DNA of 64,000 nucleotides from Bacillota bacterium (GTDB lineage Bacteria; Bacillota; Clostridia; Tissierellales; Sedimentibacteraceae), in assembly GCA_023386345.1 (NCBI GenBank), contig JAEWJT010000011.1, positions 139,030 through 203,029 of the forward strand. The letters run 5' to 3'. Under the pieces are notes generated by a model that saw nothing but the letters and a program-made list of their open reading frames with translations, ran no database searches and was not told the origin of the DNA. This document shows positions 52,755 to 60,846 of the stretch, piece after piece. The first letter of the stretch is position 1. Each line of letters starts with the position of its first letter. The translations under genes were made by a program, and so were the position numbers.

Positions 52755-53208
52755 AAAAATCCTCCTCTCTTAATACGAGCTTCAACCCTTCTATGGCTTT
52801 TTTCAGTTTTCTGTTGATTGAGAATCTTGATATGCCTGTAATTTTTGCAATATCTCCAATTTTCAATTCATTTACATACCTTAGAAAAACTAATTCTTGT
52901 TCATCGTTTGGCAGAGTTTTAATAGCTTCTCTAATTACTCTTTTAAGCTCAATTTTTTCAAATTCATTTTCTGCTAATATTTCTTCGCTCAACTCTAAAT
53001 AGTCAGGCTTTCTCATATAGTCAATACAAGTGTTCTTAGCGATTGTATACAAGTATGCAAGTGGCTTGTCTCTATCAACATAACTGCTTTGCTTAATAAA
53101 TTTAAGAAATGTTTCCTGAGCTAAATCCTCTGCTATATGTAAATTCTTAATCTTGAAATAACAATATTTGTAAATATGATCATAATGCGCATTTATGTCA
53201 ATAGACAT
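52747..53208 (-). CDS. ECF-type RNA polymerase sigma factor
   Basis: 153 residues with region 2 (HIYKYCYFKIKNLHIAEDLA, QETFLKFIKQ, AYLYTIAKNTCIDYMRK) and region 4 (LPNDEQELVFLRYVNELKIG, DIAKITGISRFSINRKLKKA) and no region 3, as in ECF sigma factors. It is the first gene of the operon and probably transcribes it in response to envelope stress. AAGGAGG lies just upstream. No convincing ECF promoter with a GGAAC-like box was found. Confidence 0.92.
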   Translation of the reverse strand: MSIDINAHYDHIYKYCYFKIKNLHIAEDLAQETFLKFIKQSSYVDRDKPLAYLYTIAKNTCIDYMRKPDYLELSEEILAENEFEKIELKRVIREAIKTLPNDEQELVFLRYVNELKIGDIAKITGISRFSINRKLKKAIEGLKLVLREEDFFE

Positions 53209-53270
53209 CTAAAAACCTCCTTACATAATGTATAACGTACAAGGATACAAAAATGTGCGGTAAAAATAAA

Positions 53271-53312
53271 ATATATAAACGACTACCTATATTTTAAACA
53301 AGTAGTCGTTTA
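53271..53312 (-). terminator. Terminator of the histidine kinase gene
   Basis: TAAACGACTAC (53276-53286) pairs perfectly with GTAGTCGTTTA (53302-53312). The minus-strand transcript continues into a T-rich stretch. It lies seven bases after the kinase stop codon. Confidence 0.7.
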
Positions 53313-53318
53313 TATGTA

Positions 53319-54206
53319 TTAAAATTGTATAATGATATTGAGAATATTATCTTTATATTTGGCACTTATGCAAGCGCCATTTAATTCTACTAATTGCTTA
53401 GCAATGGATAAACCAACGCCAATAGATTTTTTTGCATTTTCTACTGTATAGTATCGGTCGAAAATTCTTTCTACTGTTGTGATATCAAGTTTGGTAGCTA
53501 TATTAGAAAATATTATCATCCCATTTTCTTCCATCGATATATTTAAATCACCATCACTATACTTAATAGCATTGGAGATAATATTTTCAAATATACGAGT
53601 TAACATTGCTTTATCTAATCTTCTAGTAACTTTCTCGCCACAAATATTTATATTTGGAACAATATTTTTTTCTTTTAACAAAGTATAGTAGCAAGCAATA
53701 GTTTCTTCTAAAACTTCGTTAAGGCAGACTTTTTCTTTGTTCATTTCTTTATATAAGTCCAATCCTTTTGAAAAATCAAATAATTGCTCCGTCAATTTCA
53801 CTAAATCCCCAGTTTTAGTATCTATTATTTTTAAATAATTTTTATTTTTTTCATCTAAGATATTATCATCATTCATTAAATCTATATAACCTCTAATTGC
53901 TGTTAGAGGTGTTCTTAAATCGTGAGATATGTTAGTAATTGATTGTTTTAATTCATTATTTCCATCTTGATACTCTATTTCTTGCTTTCTTAAACTTTTT
54001 AAGCTTTCATTTAAGCGAGCAGCAAGTTTTTGTATTTCTTTATCATTTGAAGAAATAGTAATTAATTTATTTGTATCTGATTTTAAAATTTTATCTATCG
54101 ATAAATTAATTTCATTGATTGATTTTTTCATTAATAATATTTTTATTATAATTGAAATTAAAATAATAACTAATATAGCTATTATTAAATATAACCATAT
54201 ACTCAT
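53319..54206 (-). CDS. Sensor histidine kinase, single membrane helix
   Basis: 295 residues. One membrane helix at the N terminus (about 4-26) leaves almost no extracellular domain, as in kinases that sense through a partner transporter. The phosphorylated His95 lies in SHDLRTPLTAIRGYIDL; the ATPase part has IFENIISNAIKYSDGD and IGVGLSIAKQLVE. Preceding it are the regulator and an ABC transporter pair, so it probably works with the OmpR-type regulator at 56264-56920 and may detect the substrate through the transporter. Confidence 0.9.
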   Translation of the reverse strand: MSIWLYLIIAILVIILISIIIKILLMKKSINEINLSIDKILKSDTNKLITISSNDKEIQKLAARLNESLKSLRKQEIEYQDGNNELKQSITNISHDLRTPLTAIRGYIDLMNDDNILDEKNKNYLKIIDTKTGDLVKLTEQLFDFSKGLDLYKEMNKEKVCLNEVLEETIACYYTLLKEKNIVPNINICGEKVTRRLDKAMLTRIFENIISNAIKYSDGDLNISMEENGMIIFSNIATKLDITTVERIFDRYYTVENAKKSIGVGLSIAKQLVELNGACISAKYKDNILNIIIQF

Positions 54207-54246
54207 ACTTTAAATCCTTTCTTCAAAATGAATATTATTGCTTAAT

Positions 54247-54287
54247 ATAATGTTGAACTCGACTCTTTGAAGTGAGTTCAACATTAT
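54247..54287 (-). promoter_or_regulatory. Long hairpin between ABC permease and kinase genes
   Basis: ATAATGTTGAACTC (54247-54260) pairs perfectly with GAGTTCAACATTAT (54274-54287), a 14-bp stem with a 13-base loop. No T run follows in either direction, so it is not a simple terminator; attenuation, RNA processing or a protein site are possible. Confidence 0.5.
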
Positions 54288-54343
54288 AAGCTATGAAAGT
54301 TTTCTTCAATTTACAATTCAGTTTTAACAAGAGTTATATCCAT

Positions 54344-55168
54344 TTATTTCAAATCTTTTTTATTAAACATAAAACATCCGATACAATTTAAAACTAAAGC
54401 TATTACTAACGAATAAACTGCTAAAATTTTAATATTTGGAGCAATATTTCCTGTAATTTGAAATCCTTGACCAGCAGGGATAAAATCTACAATAAATTGA
54501 TGTATTTTTCTTGCATTACCTTCAAGATATGAGGGGTTTTTAATTACCTCAAATATGTTTTTACCATCTACAACTGACATTGTATTTATAAATTCTTCAT
54601 TGTTTAGCCTATTCAAAACAACTGCACTTAGCATCATTAAGCTAAATATAAGCAAAAGACTAATAACAACACTTATTGTTTTATTAGAAGAAAGAAGTGT
54701 AATCATGTTAAATATAGATGAATAAGAAACAATTAAAAATATTGTGGCTATAGTATGCCAAATAATTGCGGATGTTGGCAATCTAAATGGTCCAAACATT
54801 GTAACAGCAACTACAGTCATAAAAATTATATGCACAGCAGTAATTATAAACCCTGAGACAACACTAACTATAAGGTTAGAAAAATATATTGATTTTCTAG
54901 AATGACCAACAATGATTTTATTTCTTATTGTACCATCGGAGAAGTCCGTTCCCACAAATAGCGGAATAAGTACAGCAAGAGCAATGCCAATCATGCTTGC
55001 AGAAGAAAATAAAAAAGTATCGTGTTTTATCTCTATTTTATATTCTAACATATTTCTGTATTGTGAAATACATCCTGTAATACCAATGATTATCAATATA
55101 ATTAAACAAGCCCAAAATAGTTTGTTGTTAATTAATCTTTTAAAACCTGCATTTAATAATCTACTCAT
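54344..55168 (-). CDS. ABC transporter permease (BcrB/lantibiotic immunity-like)
   Basis: 274 residues with six membrane helices (about 17-34, 50-71, 103-130, 140-162, 170-195, 248-268). The phrase GTDFSDGTIRNKIIVGHSRK after the second helix is characteristic of the ABC-2 permeases of bacitracin and lantibiotic resistance systems. It overlaps the ATPase gene by eight bases. Confidence 0.88.
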   Translation of the reverse strand: MSRLLNAGFKRLINNKLFWACLIILIIIGITGCISQYRNMLEYKIEIKHDTFLFSSASMIGIALAVLIPLFVGTDFSDGTIRNKIIVGHSRKSIYFSNLIVSVVSGFIITAVHIIFMTVVAVTMFGPFRLPTSAIIWHTIATIFLIVSYSSIFNMITLLSSNKTISVVISLLLIFSLMMLSAVVLNRLNNEEFINTMSVVDGKNIFEVIKNPSYLEGNARKIHQFIVDFIPAGQGFQITGNIAPNIKILAVYSLVIALVLNCIGCFMFNKKDLK

Positions 55169-56129
55169 TAGATTTACCCCCTAATAGATTAATATAATAA
55201 TTTTCCAATGACTCGTCCTTTTCATGGATTTCAATAATCTCACAGTTTATTTTAGCAAGTTGTAAGCTTAATTTAGAAATATTGATGTTTTCAAAAATGT
55301 GAATAATATTTTTGTCTACAACTTCATAAGAAATATGTGCTTCTTCTAAATATTTTACACATTCTTTCTCATCACTTACCTTTATTTCAATTCTTTTTTT
55401 GCATAATTTATTTAATTCTTCAGCACTTATTTCTTTAATTATCTGCCCATTATCCATAAATCCATAATGTGTTGCAATTTTAGATAATTCATCTAAGTAA
55501 TGACTAGATATCAAAACTGTTATCTTTTTTTCCTTATTTAATTTTAAAATAAGCTCTCTAATTTCAACAATACCCTGTGGGTCAAGTCCATTTATAGGCT
55601 CATCTAGCATTAAAAAATCTGGATTTCCTGCAAGAGCAATTGCAATTCCTAGTCTTTGTTTCATGCCGAGTGAAAAATTCTTAGCCTTTTTCTTTCCGGT
55701 GTTTTCAAGTCCTACAAAATTTAGAAGTTCGTCAATGCTATCATAGTATATTGAGCTTCCATAAGACTTCTGACTGTTACTTGATGTTGAATTCTTATAA
55801 GAAGGTACACCTAAAACAAGGTATTGTTCTTCCATATTTTCCCTGGCTGTCATATCAAGATAAATGGATGGTGACTCAATAATAGCACCTATCCTTTTTC
55901 GAGTTTCTAATATTTCCTTACTCGTATTTTCTATTCCATAAATAGAATAAGTCCCACTTGTTGGGCTTTGAAGTCCGCATACAAGTCTTATCAGTGTAGT
56001 TTTGCCTGCACCATTTTTGCCAATTAGTCCGTATATTGCACCTTTTTCAACATTAATATTGAGATGACCTATGGCTTTGAAATCTTTGTATCTTTTTTCA
56101 AGATTATTTGTTTTCAAAACGTATTGCAT
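55161..56129 (-). CDS. ABC transporter ATP-binding protein (BcrA-like)
   Basis: 322 residues. Walker A is LIGKNGAGKTTLIRL, the signature is FSLGMKQRLGIAIAL, and Walker B is FLMLDEPINGLDPQGI, the exact form common in BcrA and lantibiotic self-protection transporters. The C-terminal ~90 residues are the accessory domain. With the permease gene behind it and a two-component system around it, it probably exports or removes an antimicrobial peptide or cyclic peptide antibiotic. An insertion-like segment (KNSTSSNSQKSYGSSIYYD, about 115-133) is unusual. Confidence 0.92.
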   Translation of the reverse strand: MQYVLKTNNLEKRYKDFKAIGHLNINVEKGAIYGLIGKNGAGKTTLIRLVCGLQSPTSGTYSIYGIENTSKEILETRKRIGAIIESPSIYLDMTARENMEEQYLVLGVPSYKNSTSSNSQKSYGSSIYYDSIDELLNFVGLENTGKKKAKNFSLGMKQRLGIAIALAGNPDFLMLDEPINGLDPQGIVEIRELILKLNKEKKITVLISSHYLDELSKIATHYGFMDNGQIIKEISAEELNKLCKKRIEIKVSDEKECVKYLEEAHISYEVVDKNIIHIFENINISKLSLQLAKINCEIIEIHEKDESLENYYINLLGGKSNE

Positions 56130-56263
56130 AATTGCCTCCTTTAAACCAGCACTTTAGCGATATAAAAATTGATAGGATTTTTATTTTTCTCTATCTGAAA
56201 GCAATTATAACAGCAAACAGTTAAGAAAACGGTCAAGAAAAAGTAAAGATTTAGTAAAGATTT

Positions 56264-56920
56264 TTACTCGCACATTTTAAATCCAACACCCCAAACAGAT
56301 TCGATAAATTCCTCGTCTGTTATTTTTCTTATTTTCTTTCTTATATTGCTGATATGCACCTTTAAAGAGCTTTCATCACAGTCCTCTGTGTCTTGGCTTA
56401 TTAAATCTAACAGCCTTGATTTTGTGATTACCTGATTTGGACTTAGTAATAATTGCTTCATAATAGCATATTCCGTTTTGGTTAAGCTTATCTTTTCTTT
56501 GTCAATCAGCAAGGTATGATTGTCATTTAATAATTTTAAATTTTTATAGGCTAGATCACTATTAACAGGCTTGTTAATTCTTAATTGAACCTGTATTCGA
56601 GCTAAAAGCTCTTGTTTGTCAAATGGTTTTGTTATATAATCATTAGCACCGCTTAATAAGCAATTTACCTTATCATCTAATGCAATTTTAGCACTTATTA
56701 CAATAATAGGTACATTTTTTACCTTTTTTAATATTTCTTCACCATTTAAACCTGGCAACATCAAATCAAGCAAAATAAGCTCAACTTTTTCTTTTTCCAG
56801 TATCATCAGTGCTTCCGTTCCAGAGTAGGCATTTAACACGCTATATCTTTCTTTTCTCAATATTTCATCTATCAAAGCATGAATACTAATATCATCTTCA
56901 ACAACTAATATTTTAGCCAC
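56264..56920 (-). CDS. OmpR-family response regulator
   Basis: 219 residues from the GTG at 56920, behind AAAGGTGGTG. A longer frame starting at 57013 is rejected because the promoter lies inside it. The receiver domain has ILVVEDDISIHALI, the phosphorylated Asp52 in ILLDLMLPG and the conserved Lys in NDYITKPFDK. The winged-helix domain (about 125-218) shows LTKTEYAIMKQLLLSPNQVI and HISNIRKKIRK. It probably activates the ABC genes that follow, with the kinase encoded at the end of the cluster. Confidence 0.92.
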   Translation of the reverse strand: MAKILVVEDDISIHALIDEILRKERYSVLNAYSGTEALMILEKEKVELILLDLMLPGLNGEEILKKVKNVPIIVISAKIALDDKVNCLLSGANDYITKPFDKQELLARIQVQLRINKPVNSDLAYKNLKLLNDNHTLLIDKEKISLTKTEYAIMKQLLLSPNQVITKSRLLDLISQDTEDCDESSLKVHISNIRKKIRKITDEEFIESVWGVGFKMCE

Positions 56921-56953
56921 AAAACACACCACCTTTGTTATAATTTCAGAACC

Positions 56954-56962
56954 ATTATACCA
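56954..56962 (-). promoter_or_regulatory. Extended -10 promoter of the response regulator gene
   Basis: On the minus strand TGG-TATAAT (56962-56954) forms an extended -10 box, about 35 bases before the GTG start; the -35 box is weak. Confidence 0.5.
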
Positions 56963-57067
56963 TAGTCTTACTTTGCAAGCCATTGAAAAATAATAATTGC
57001 AAATATAATACATATAAAAATTATCAGTTTTTACATATTTTATTTGGAATAAAAATACAAAAAACTA

Positions 57068-57096
57068 TTGACATTTGCTATAAATTTTAATATTAT
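57068..57096 (+). promoter_or_regulatory. Promoter of the esterase/acyltransferase/DUF6320 genes
   Basis: TTGACA (57068-57073), a 17-base spacer and TATTAT (57091-57096). The first gene starts about 65 bases downstream, behind AAAGGGG. Confidence 0.65.
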
Positions 57097-57165
57097 AATG
57101 CGAAAGATTAAGAGATATTGTAACGATGAAAAATAGATAATGTAAATAGAATAAAGGGGATTTTA

Positions 57166-58089
57166 ATGGCTATAAATAAAATTATGCTTGCAGCATTAAA
57201 GCTTCTGTCTTATCTTGATGTAGATATAAAAAAAACATATAAATTATATCGAGGTGTTGAAAAATTAAGTGGAAAAGGCTTTAGAGTATATAAAAATTAT
57301 AAGATCTGGGATAAATTAATCCTAAATGGAGAGCATGAAATCCCTGTGCGAATATTTAGTCCTAAGGATGAGAAAACTGACCGTATGCTTTTGTTTTTCC
57401 ACGGAGGAGGATGGGTTTCTGGAAATATTGATACATATACGAATGTATGTGTTAATATGGCTTGTCTAACTAAGCATGTTGTAGTTTCGGTTGATTATAG
57501 ATTAGCACCGGAAAATAAGTTTCCAATTGGTCTGGAAGACTGTTATGCTGTTGCAAAAAAATTATATACAGATGAAGGATATAGAGATATTAGACCAGAA
57601 AATATAACTATTATTGGAGATAGTGCAGGCGGTAATTTGGCTGCTGCCTTATCGATTATGGCAAGGGATAGAGGAGAGTTTATGCCTGCAAAACAAATAC
57701 TGATTTATCCTGCAACAGGAAATGATTACAGTGAAAATTCGCCATTTGATTCAGTTAGGGATAATGGTAAGGACTATCTTTTAACCTCAAAAAAAATAGA
57801 GGGATATATGGAGCTTTATATCTCATCTGAGCAGGATAAAAAAAATCCATATTTTTCTCCGTTATGTACAAATGATTTGACAAATCAACCTGAAACATTA
57901 ATAATTACTGCTGAGTATTGCCCGTTAAGAGATGAGGGAGAAGCTTATGGAGAAAAATTAAGAGAAGCAGGAAATAATGTCTGTATGTATCGATGTCCCG
58001 ATGCGTTGCATGGCTATTTTTCATTGCCACCGAATTTTGATATAGTAGAAAAAACTTATGATGTAATAAACGAATTTCTTTGGAGGTGA
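57166..58089 (+). CDS. Alpha/beta hydrolase (HSL/acetyl esterase family)
   Basis: 307 residues. The oxyanion-hole motif is HGGGWVSGN (about 84-92) and the nucleophile elbow is GDSAGGNLAAALS (Ser about 155), as in hormone-sensitive-lipase type esterases. The acid residue is in the AEYCPLRDEG region and the histidine is in DALHGYFSLP near the C terminus. It hydrolyses small acyl esters; the real substrate is unknown. The acyltransferase gene follows after four bases, so the two probably act on the same acylated compound. Confidence 0.92.
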   Translation: MAINKIMLAALKLLSYLDVDIKKTYKLYRGVEKLSGKGFRVYKNYKIWDKLILNGEHEIPVRIFSPKDEKTDRMLLFFHGGGWVSGNIDTYTNVCVNMACLTKHVVVSVDYRLAPENKFPIGLEDCYAVAKKLYTDEGYRDIRPENITIIGDSAGGNLAAALSIMARDRGEFMPAKQILIYPATGNDYSENSPFDSVRDNGKDYLLTSKKIEGYMELYISSEQDKKNPYFSPLCTNDLTNQPETLIITAEYCPLRDEGEAYGEKLREAGNNVCMYRCPDALHGYFSLPPNFDIVEKTYDVINEFLWR

Positions 58090-58093
58090 GTTC

Positions 58094-59386
58094 TTGGCTA
58101 ATAAAAAGGTACAAAGACCTTGGAGGAAGCTTGATAATGCTGCCAAAATATTTCCGCCTACTGTTAATAGCAGAGATAGCAAGGTATTTAGGTGCAGTTG
58201 TGAATTGTATGAAAATATAGATAAAGATGTGTTAAAAAATGCTTTAGATTTAACTATAAAAAAATTTCCTTTCTATAAGTCAGTGCTTAAAAAAGGAATA
58301 TTTTGGTATTATTTAGAGGACAGCACGATTGAACCTGTTGTCAGAGAAGAATACAAAATGCCTTGTGCGCCTATTTATAGCAGTACCAGAAGAAATCTTC
58401 TATTTGAAGTTACTTATTTTGAAAAACGCATAAATTTAGAAGTATATCATGCGTTATCAGACGGAACAGGGGCATTAAATTTTTTAAAAACATTAGTGCT
58501 TTATTATCTAAAAGAAAAGCATTCTGATGAATTTAAAGGTAAGAACTTGACGTTTGATTATAATGCCTCTGAAAGAGAAAAAGATGATGACAGTTTCTTC
58601 AAGTATTATTTAAAAAAGAAGCTGCCCTATAAGGAAAAAACACCAAAGGCATTTAAGTTTAAAGAAGAAAAACTTGATATAGAAATTATTCGTGTTATTG
58701 AAGGACGAATATCTGTTAAAAGTTTATTAGAAAAATCCCATGAACACAAGTCCACACTTACAGCATTTTTATTAGGAATACTAATAAAATCTATAGGGGA
58801 ATGTATGGCTATTCGTGATAAAATAAAACCTGTGGTCATTTGTGTTCCAGTGAATTTAAGGAATTTCTTTGAGTCTGAGTCAGCGAGGAATTTTTTTGGT
58901 GTAGTAAATGTTGAGTATAATTTTATGGAGAATGGCTCTGAATTATCAAATATAATAGAATATGTGGACAAATCTTTAAAAGAGAAATTAACTGTAGAGA
59001 AGTTAAGTGAACGTATGATTAGACTGTCAGCACTTGAAAATAAATTTTCTGCTAAGATTATACCTTTAGTTTTAAAAGACCCTATTATGAGAATAGCTTC
59101 TATGATAGATGAAAGAGGTGTGACTGCTGCATTTTCTAATGTTGGGAAGATTGAGATGCCAGAAGAATTTAAACCATATATCAAATTATTTGATATATTC
59201 GCTTCAACTAAGAGTTTACAGGCATGTATGTGTTCCTATAATGACAACTGCGTTATTAGCTTTACATCACAGCTTGTAAGCATAGATGTACAACGCAGAT
59301 TTTTTAGAACTCTTAGTAGATATGGTTTAGATGTGGAAATAACTACAAATCTTGATATAAAGGAGAATGATGATGCTATATTGTGA
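58094..59386 (+). CDS. Condensation-domain-like acyltransferase (alcohol acetyltransferase family)
   Basis: 430 residues, TTG start behind TGGAGGTGAG. The catalytic motif of the BAHD/condensation/alcohol-acetyltransferase superfamily is visible as YHALSDGTGALNFL (H-x-x-x-D-G at about residues 119-124). The second half has IKPVVICVPVNLRNFF and NFFGVVNVEYNF, as in this superfamily, and a late FSNVGKIEMPEEF. It would transfer an acyl group to an alcohol or amine; substrates are unknown. It lies between an esterase gene and a DUF6320 gene, overlapping the latter. Confidence 0.85.
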   Translation: MANKKVQRPWRKLDNAAKIFPPTVNSRDSKVFRCSCELYENIDKDVLKNALDLTIKKFPFYKSVLKKGIFWYYLEDSTIEPVVREEYKMPCAPIYSSTRRNLLFEVTYFEKRINLEVYHALSDGTGALNFLKTLVLYYLKEKHSDEFKGKNLTFDYNASEREKDDDSFFKYYLKKKLPYKEKTPKAFKFKEEKLDIEIIRVIEGRISVKSLLEKSHEHKSTLTAFLLGILIKSIGECMAIRDKIKPVVICVPVNLRNFFESESARNFFGVVNVEYNFMENGSELSNIIEYVDKSLKEKLTVEKLSERMIRLSALENKFSAKIIPLVLKDPIMRIASMIDERGVTAAFSNVGKIEMPEEFKPYIKLFDIFASTKSLQACMCSYNDNCVISFTSQLVSIDVQRRFFRTLSRYGLDVEITTNLDIKENDDAIL

Positions 59387-60029
59387 AAACTGCAAGGTAA
59401 GCATAACAGGCAATCATGAAAAATGCCCATTGTGTCAAGGAGATATTATAGGAGAACCAAGCCAAACAAATACATTTCCGATTATAAAGGAAAGAAAGTA
59501 TTTAATAAATTTGATACTTAAAATTACTGCTCTTGTAACTATAGTGGCTAGTGCTATATGTATTCTAATAAATTTAGGATTTGGCGGAAGCTGGTCGCTT
59601 TATGTTATAGCTGGATCTATTACCGGATGGATAGTTATATGGATAGCAGTTAAAATGCGTGGTAACATTACAAAAAATACAATTTGGCTAACTTTAATTA
59701 TATCAATATTATCAATTATATGGGATATATCAACAGGCTATAGAGGTTGGTCTATAGATTATGTTTTTCCTATAATATGCTGCTTTGCTATGATTGAGAT
59801 GTTTATTGTTGCAAGTATTAAAAAACTAAAAATAGAAGATTATATAATTTATTTAATAATAGATATATTATTTGGAATAGTTCCGCTTATTCTACTTCTT
59901 TTGGACGTTGTAAAAATTGTTTATCCATCGCTTATATGTGTTGTGGGAAGTGTAATATCATTGACAATATTAATTATTTTTGAAGGAAAAGCACTAAAAG
60001 CAGAAATTGTAAGAAGGATTCATTTATAA
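59373..60029 (+). CDS. Zinc-ribbon membrane protein (DUF6320-like)
   Basis: About 218 residues. Three consecutive ATG codons (59367, 59370, 59373) are possible; the last is best spaced from GGAG (59362-59365). An N-terminal zinc ribbon, YCENCKVSITGNHEKCPLCQ, has the two C-x-x-C pairs. Six membrane helices follow from about residue 45 (ITALVTIVASAICILINLGF, LYVIAGSITGWIVIWIAV and others). This is a recurring third member of the esterase/acyltransferase set in clostridia; its role is unknown. It overlaps the acyltransferase gene by 14 bases. Confidence 0.85.
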   Translation: MLYCENCKVSITGNHEKCPLCQGDIIGEPSQTNTFPIIKERKYLINLILKITALVTIVASAICILINLGFGGSWSLYVIAGSITGWIVIWIAVKMRGNITKNTIWLTLIISILSIIWDISTGYRGWSIDYVFPIICCFAMIEMFIVASIKKLKIEDYIIYLIIDILFGIVPLILLLLDVVKIVYPSLICVVGSVISLTILIIFEGKALKAEIVRRIHL

Positions 60030-60056
60030 AATTGTGTAGAAGTATATCAAAAAATA

Positions 60057-60065
60057 TGGTATAAT
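60057..60065 (+). promoter_or_regulatory. Extended -10 promoter of the Nudix gene
   Basis: TGG-TATAAT (60057-60065) about 60 bases before the Nudix start. No clear -35 box. Confidence 0.4.
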
Positions 60066-60124
60066 TCTTTCCGATAATAATGAAAACTGATAGAAAAAGA
60101 ATTTATATTTTGCTAGGAGAGTGA

Positions 60125-60637
60125 ATGGAAAAATTTGATATACTTGATAAATATGGAGAGATAACTGGGGAAATAGCTGATAAGGGAACTGATCTTCAAG
60201 CCGAACAATACTATCTCGGTGTACATGCTTATATATACAATTCATCAAACGAATTTTTATTGCAGCGTAGAGCTTTTAATAAAGATTTTCTTCCAGGTGA
60301 ATGGGATATCCATTTAGGTCATGTCATGGCAGGTGAAACTTCAAAAGATGGAATGATCAGAGAGATAGAGGAAGAATTAGGTCTTGTTTTTCCAAGCAAT
60401 AAGATTCGTTTTATTAAACGGGTTTTTTGGGAAATTTATAATCACATAATTGATATATATTTTCTTAATTTTGATTTTAACATTGAGGAATTATCATTAC
60501 AAGAGAATGAAGTTATTGGAGCTAAAGTAGTTTCAAAAGAAGATATGTTATCTTTAGTTTCAGGTATGTATTATCGTCCAGATGAATATAGAAAAATAGT
60601 TACAGATGAGATTAATAAACTTACACCAACATTATAA
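60125..60637 (+). CDS. Nudix hydrolase, isopentenyl-diphosphate-isomerase-like
   Basis: 170 residues. The Nudix box is complete, from Gly65 through Glu71 to REIEEELGL (79-87). The N-terminal EKFDILDKYGEITGE and the phrase LGVHAYIYNSSNEFLLQRRA are typical of the YfcD/Idi-like branch. The enzyme probably cleaves a nucleoside- or prenyl-type diphosphate; the substrate is not certain. AGGAGAGTGA lies directly before the start. Confidence 0.9.
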   Translation: MEKFDILDKYGEITGEIADKGTDLQAEQYYLGVHAYIYNSSNEFLLQRRAFNKDFLPGEWDIHLGHVMAGETSKDGMIREIEEELGLVFPSNKIRFIKRVFWEIYNHIIDIYFLNFDFNIEELSLQENEVIGAKVVSKEDMLSLVSGMYYRPDEYRKIVTDEINKLTPTL

Positions 60638-60646
60638 AAATTATTG

Positions 60647-60697
60647 AAAGCAGAATTTCACAATCAAATGATTATAGAGTTTCTGCTTTAATTTTTA
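60647..60697 (+). terminator. Terminator of the Nudix gene
   Basis: AAAGCAGAA (60647-60655) pairs with TTCTGCTTT (60681-60689), followed by AATTTTT. Confidence 0.65.
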
Positions 60698-60717
60698 GAC
60701 GAAAATTACTCTCTACC

Positions 60718-60745
60718 ATAGGTTTATTTTCTCAATTAAACCTAT
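60718..60745 (+). promoter_or_regulatory. Inverted repeat upstream of the XRE regulator gene
   Basis: ATAGGTTTA (60718-60726) and TAAACCTAT (60737-60745) are perfect 9-base arms around a 10-base centre, about 100 bases before the regulator start. It may be its operator or a hairpin. Confidence 0.4.
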
Positions 60746-60846
60746 AGTCGCTTGCAAATAATTACGCTATAATTTAAAATTAAAGCATAATATTTTTAGC
60801 TAAGAGTTAGGTATAACATAAAAACAATACAAAGAGAGGTTAATTT

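Noticed and set aside
56921..57013. Extended N terminus of the OmpR-type regulator
   Set aside because: The extra 31 residues do not belong to the receiver fold, and an extended -10 promoter (56954-56962) lies inside this stretch.
58627..59184. 185-codon minus-strand frame inside the acyltransferase gene
   Set aside because: Antisense to a conserved gene, no RBS, no motif.
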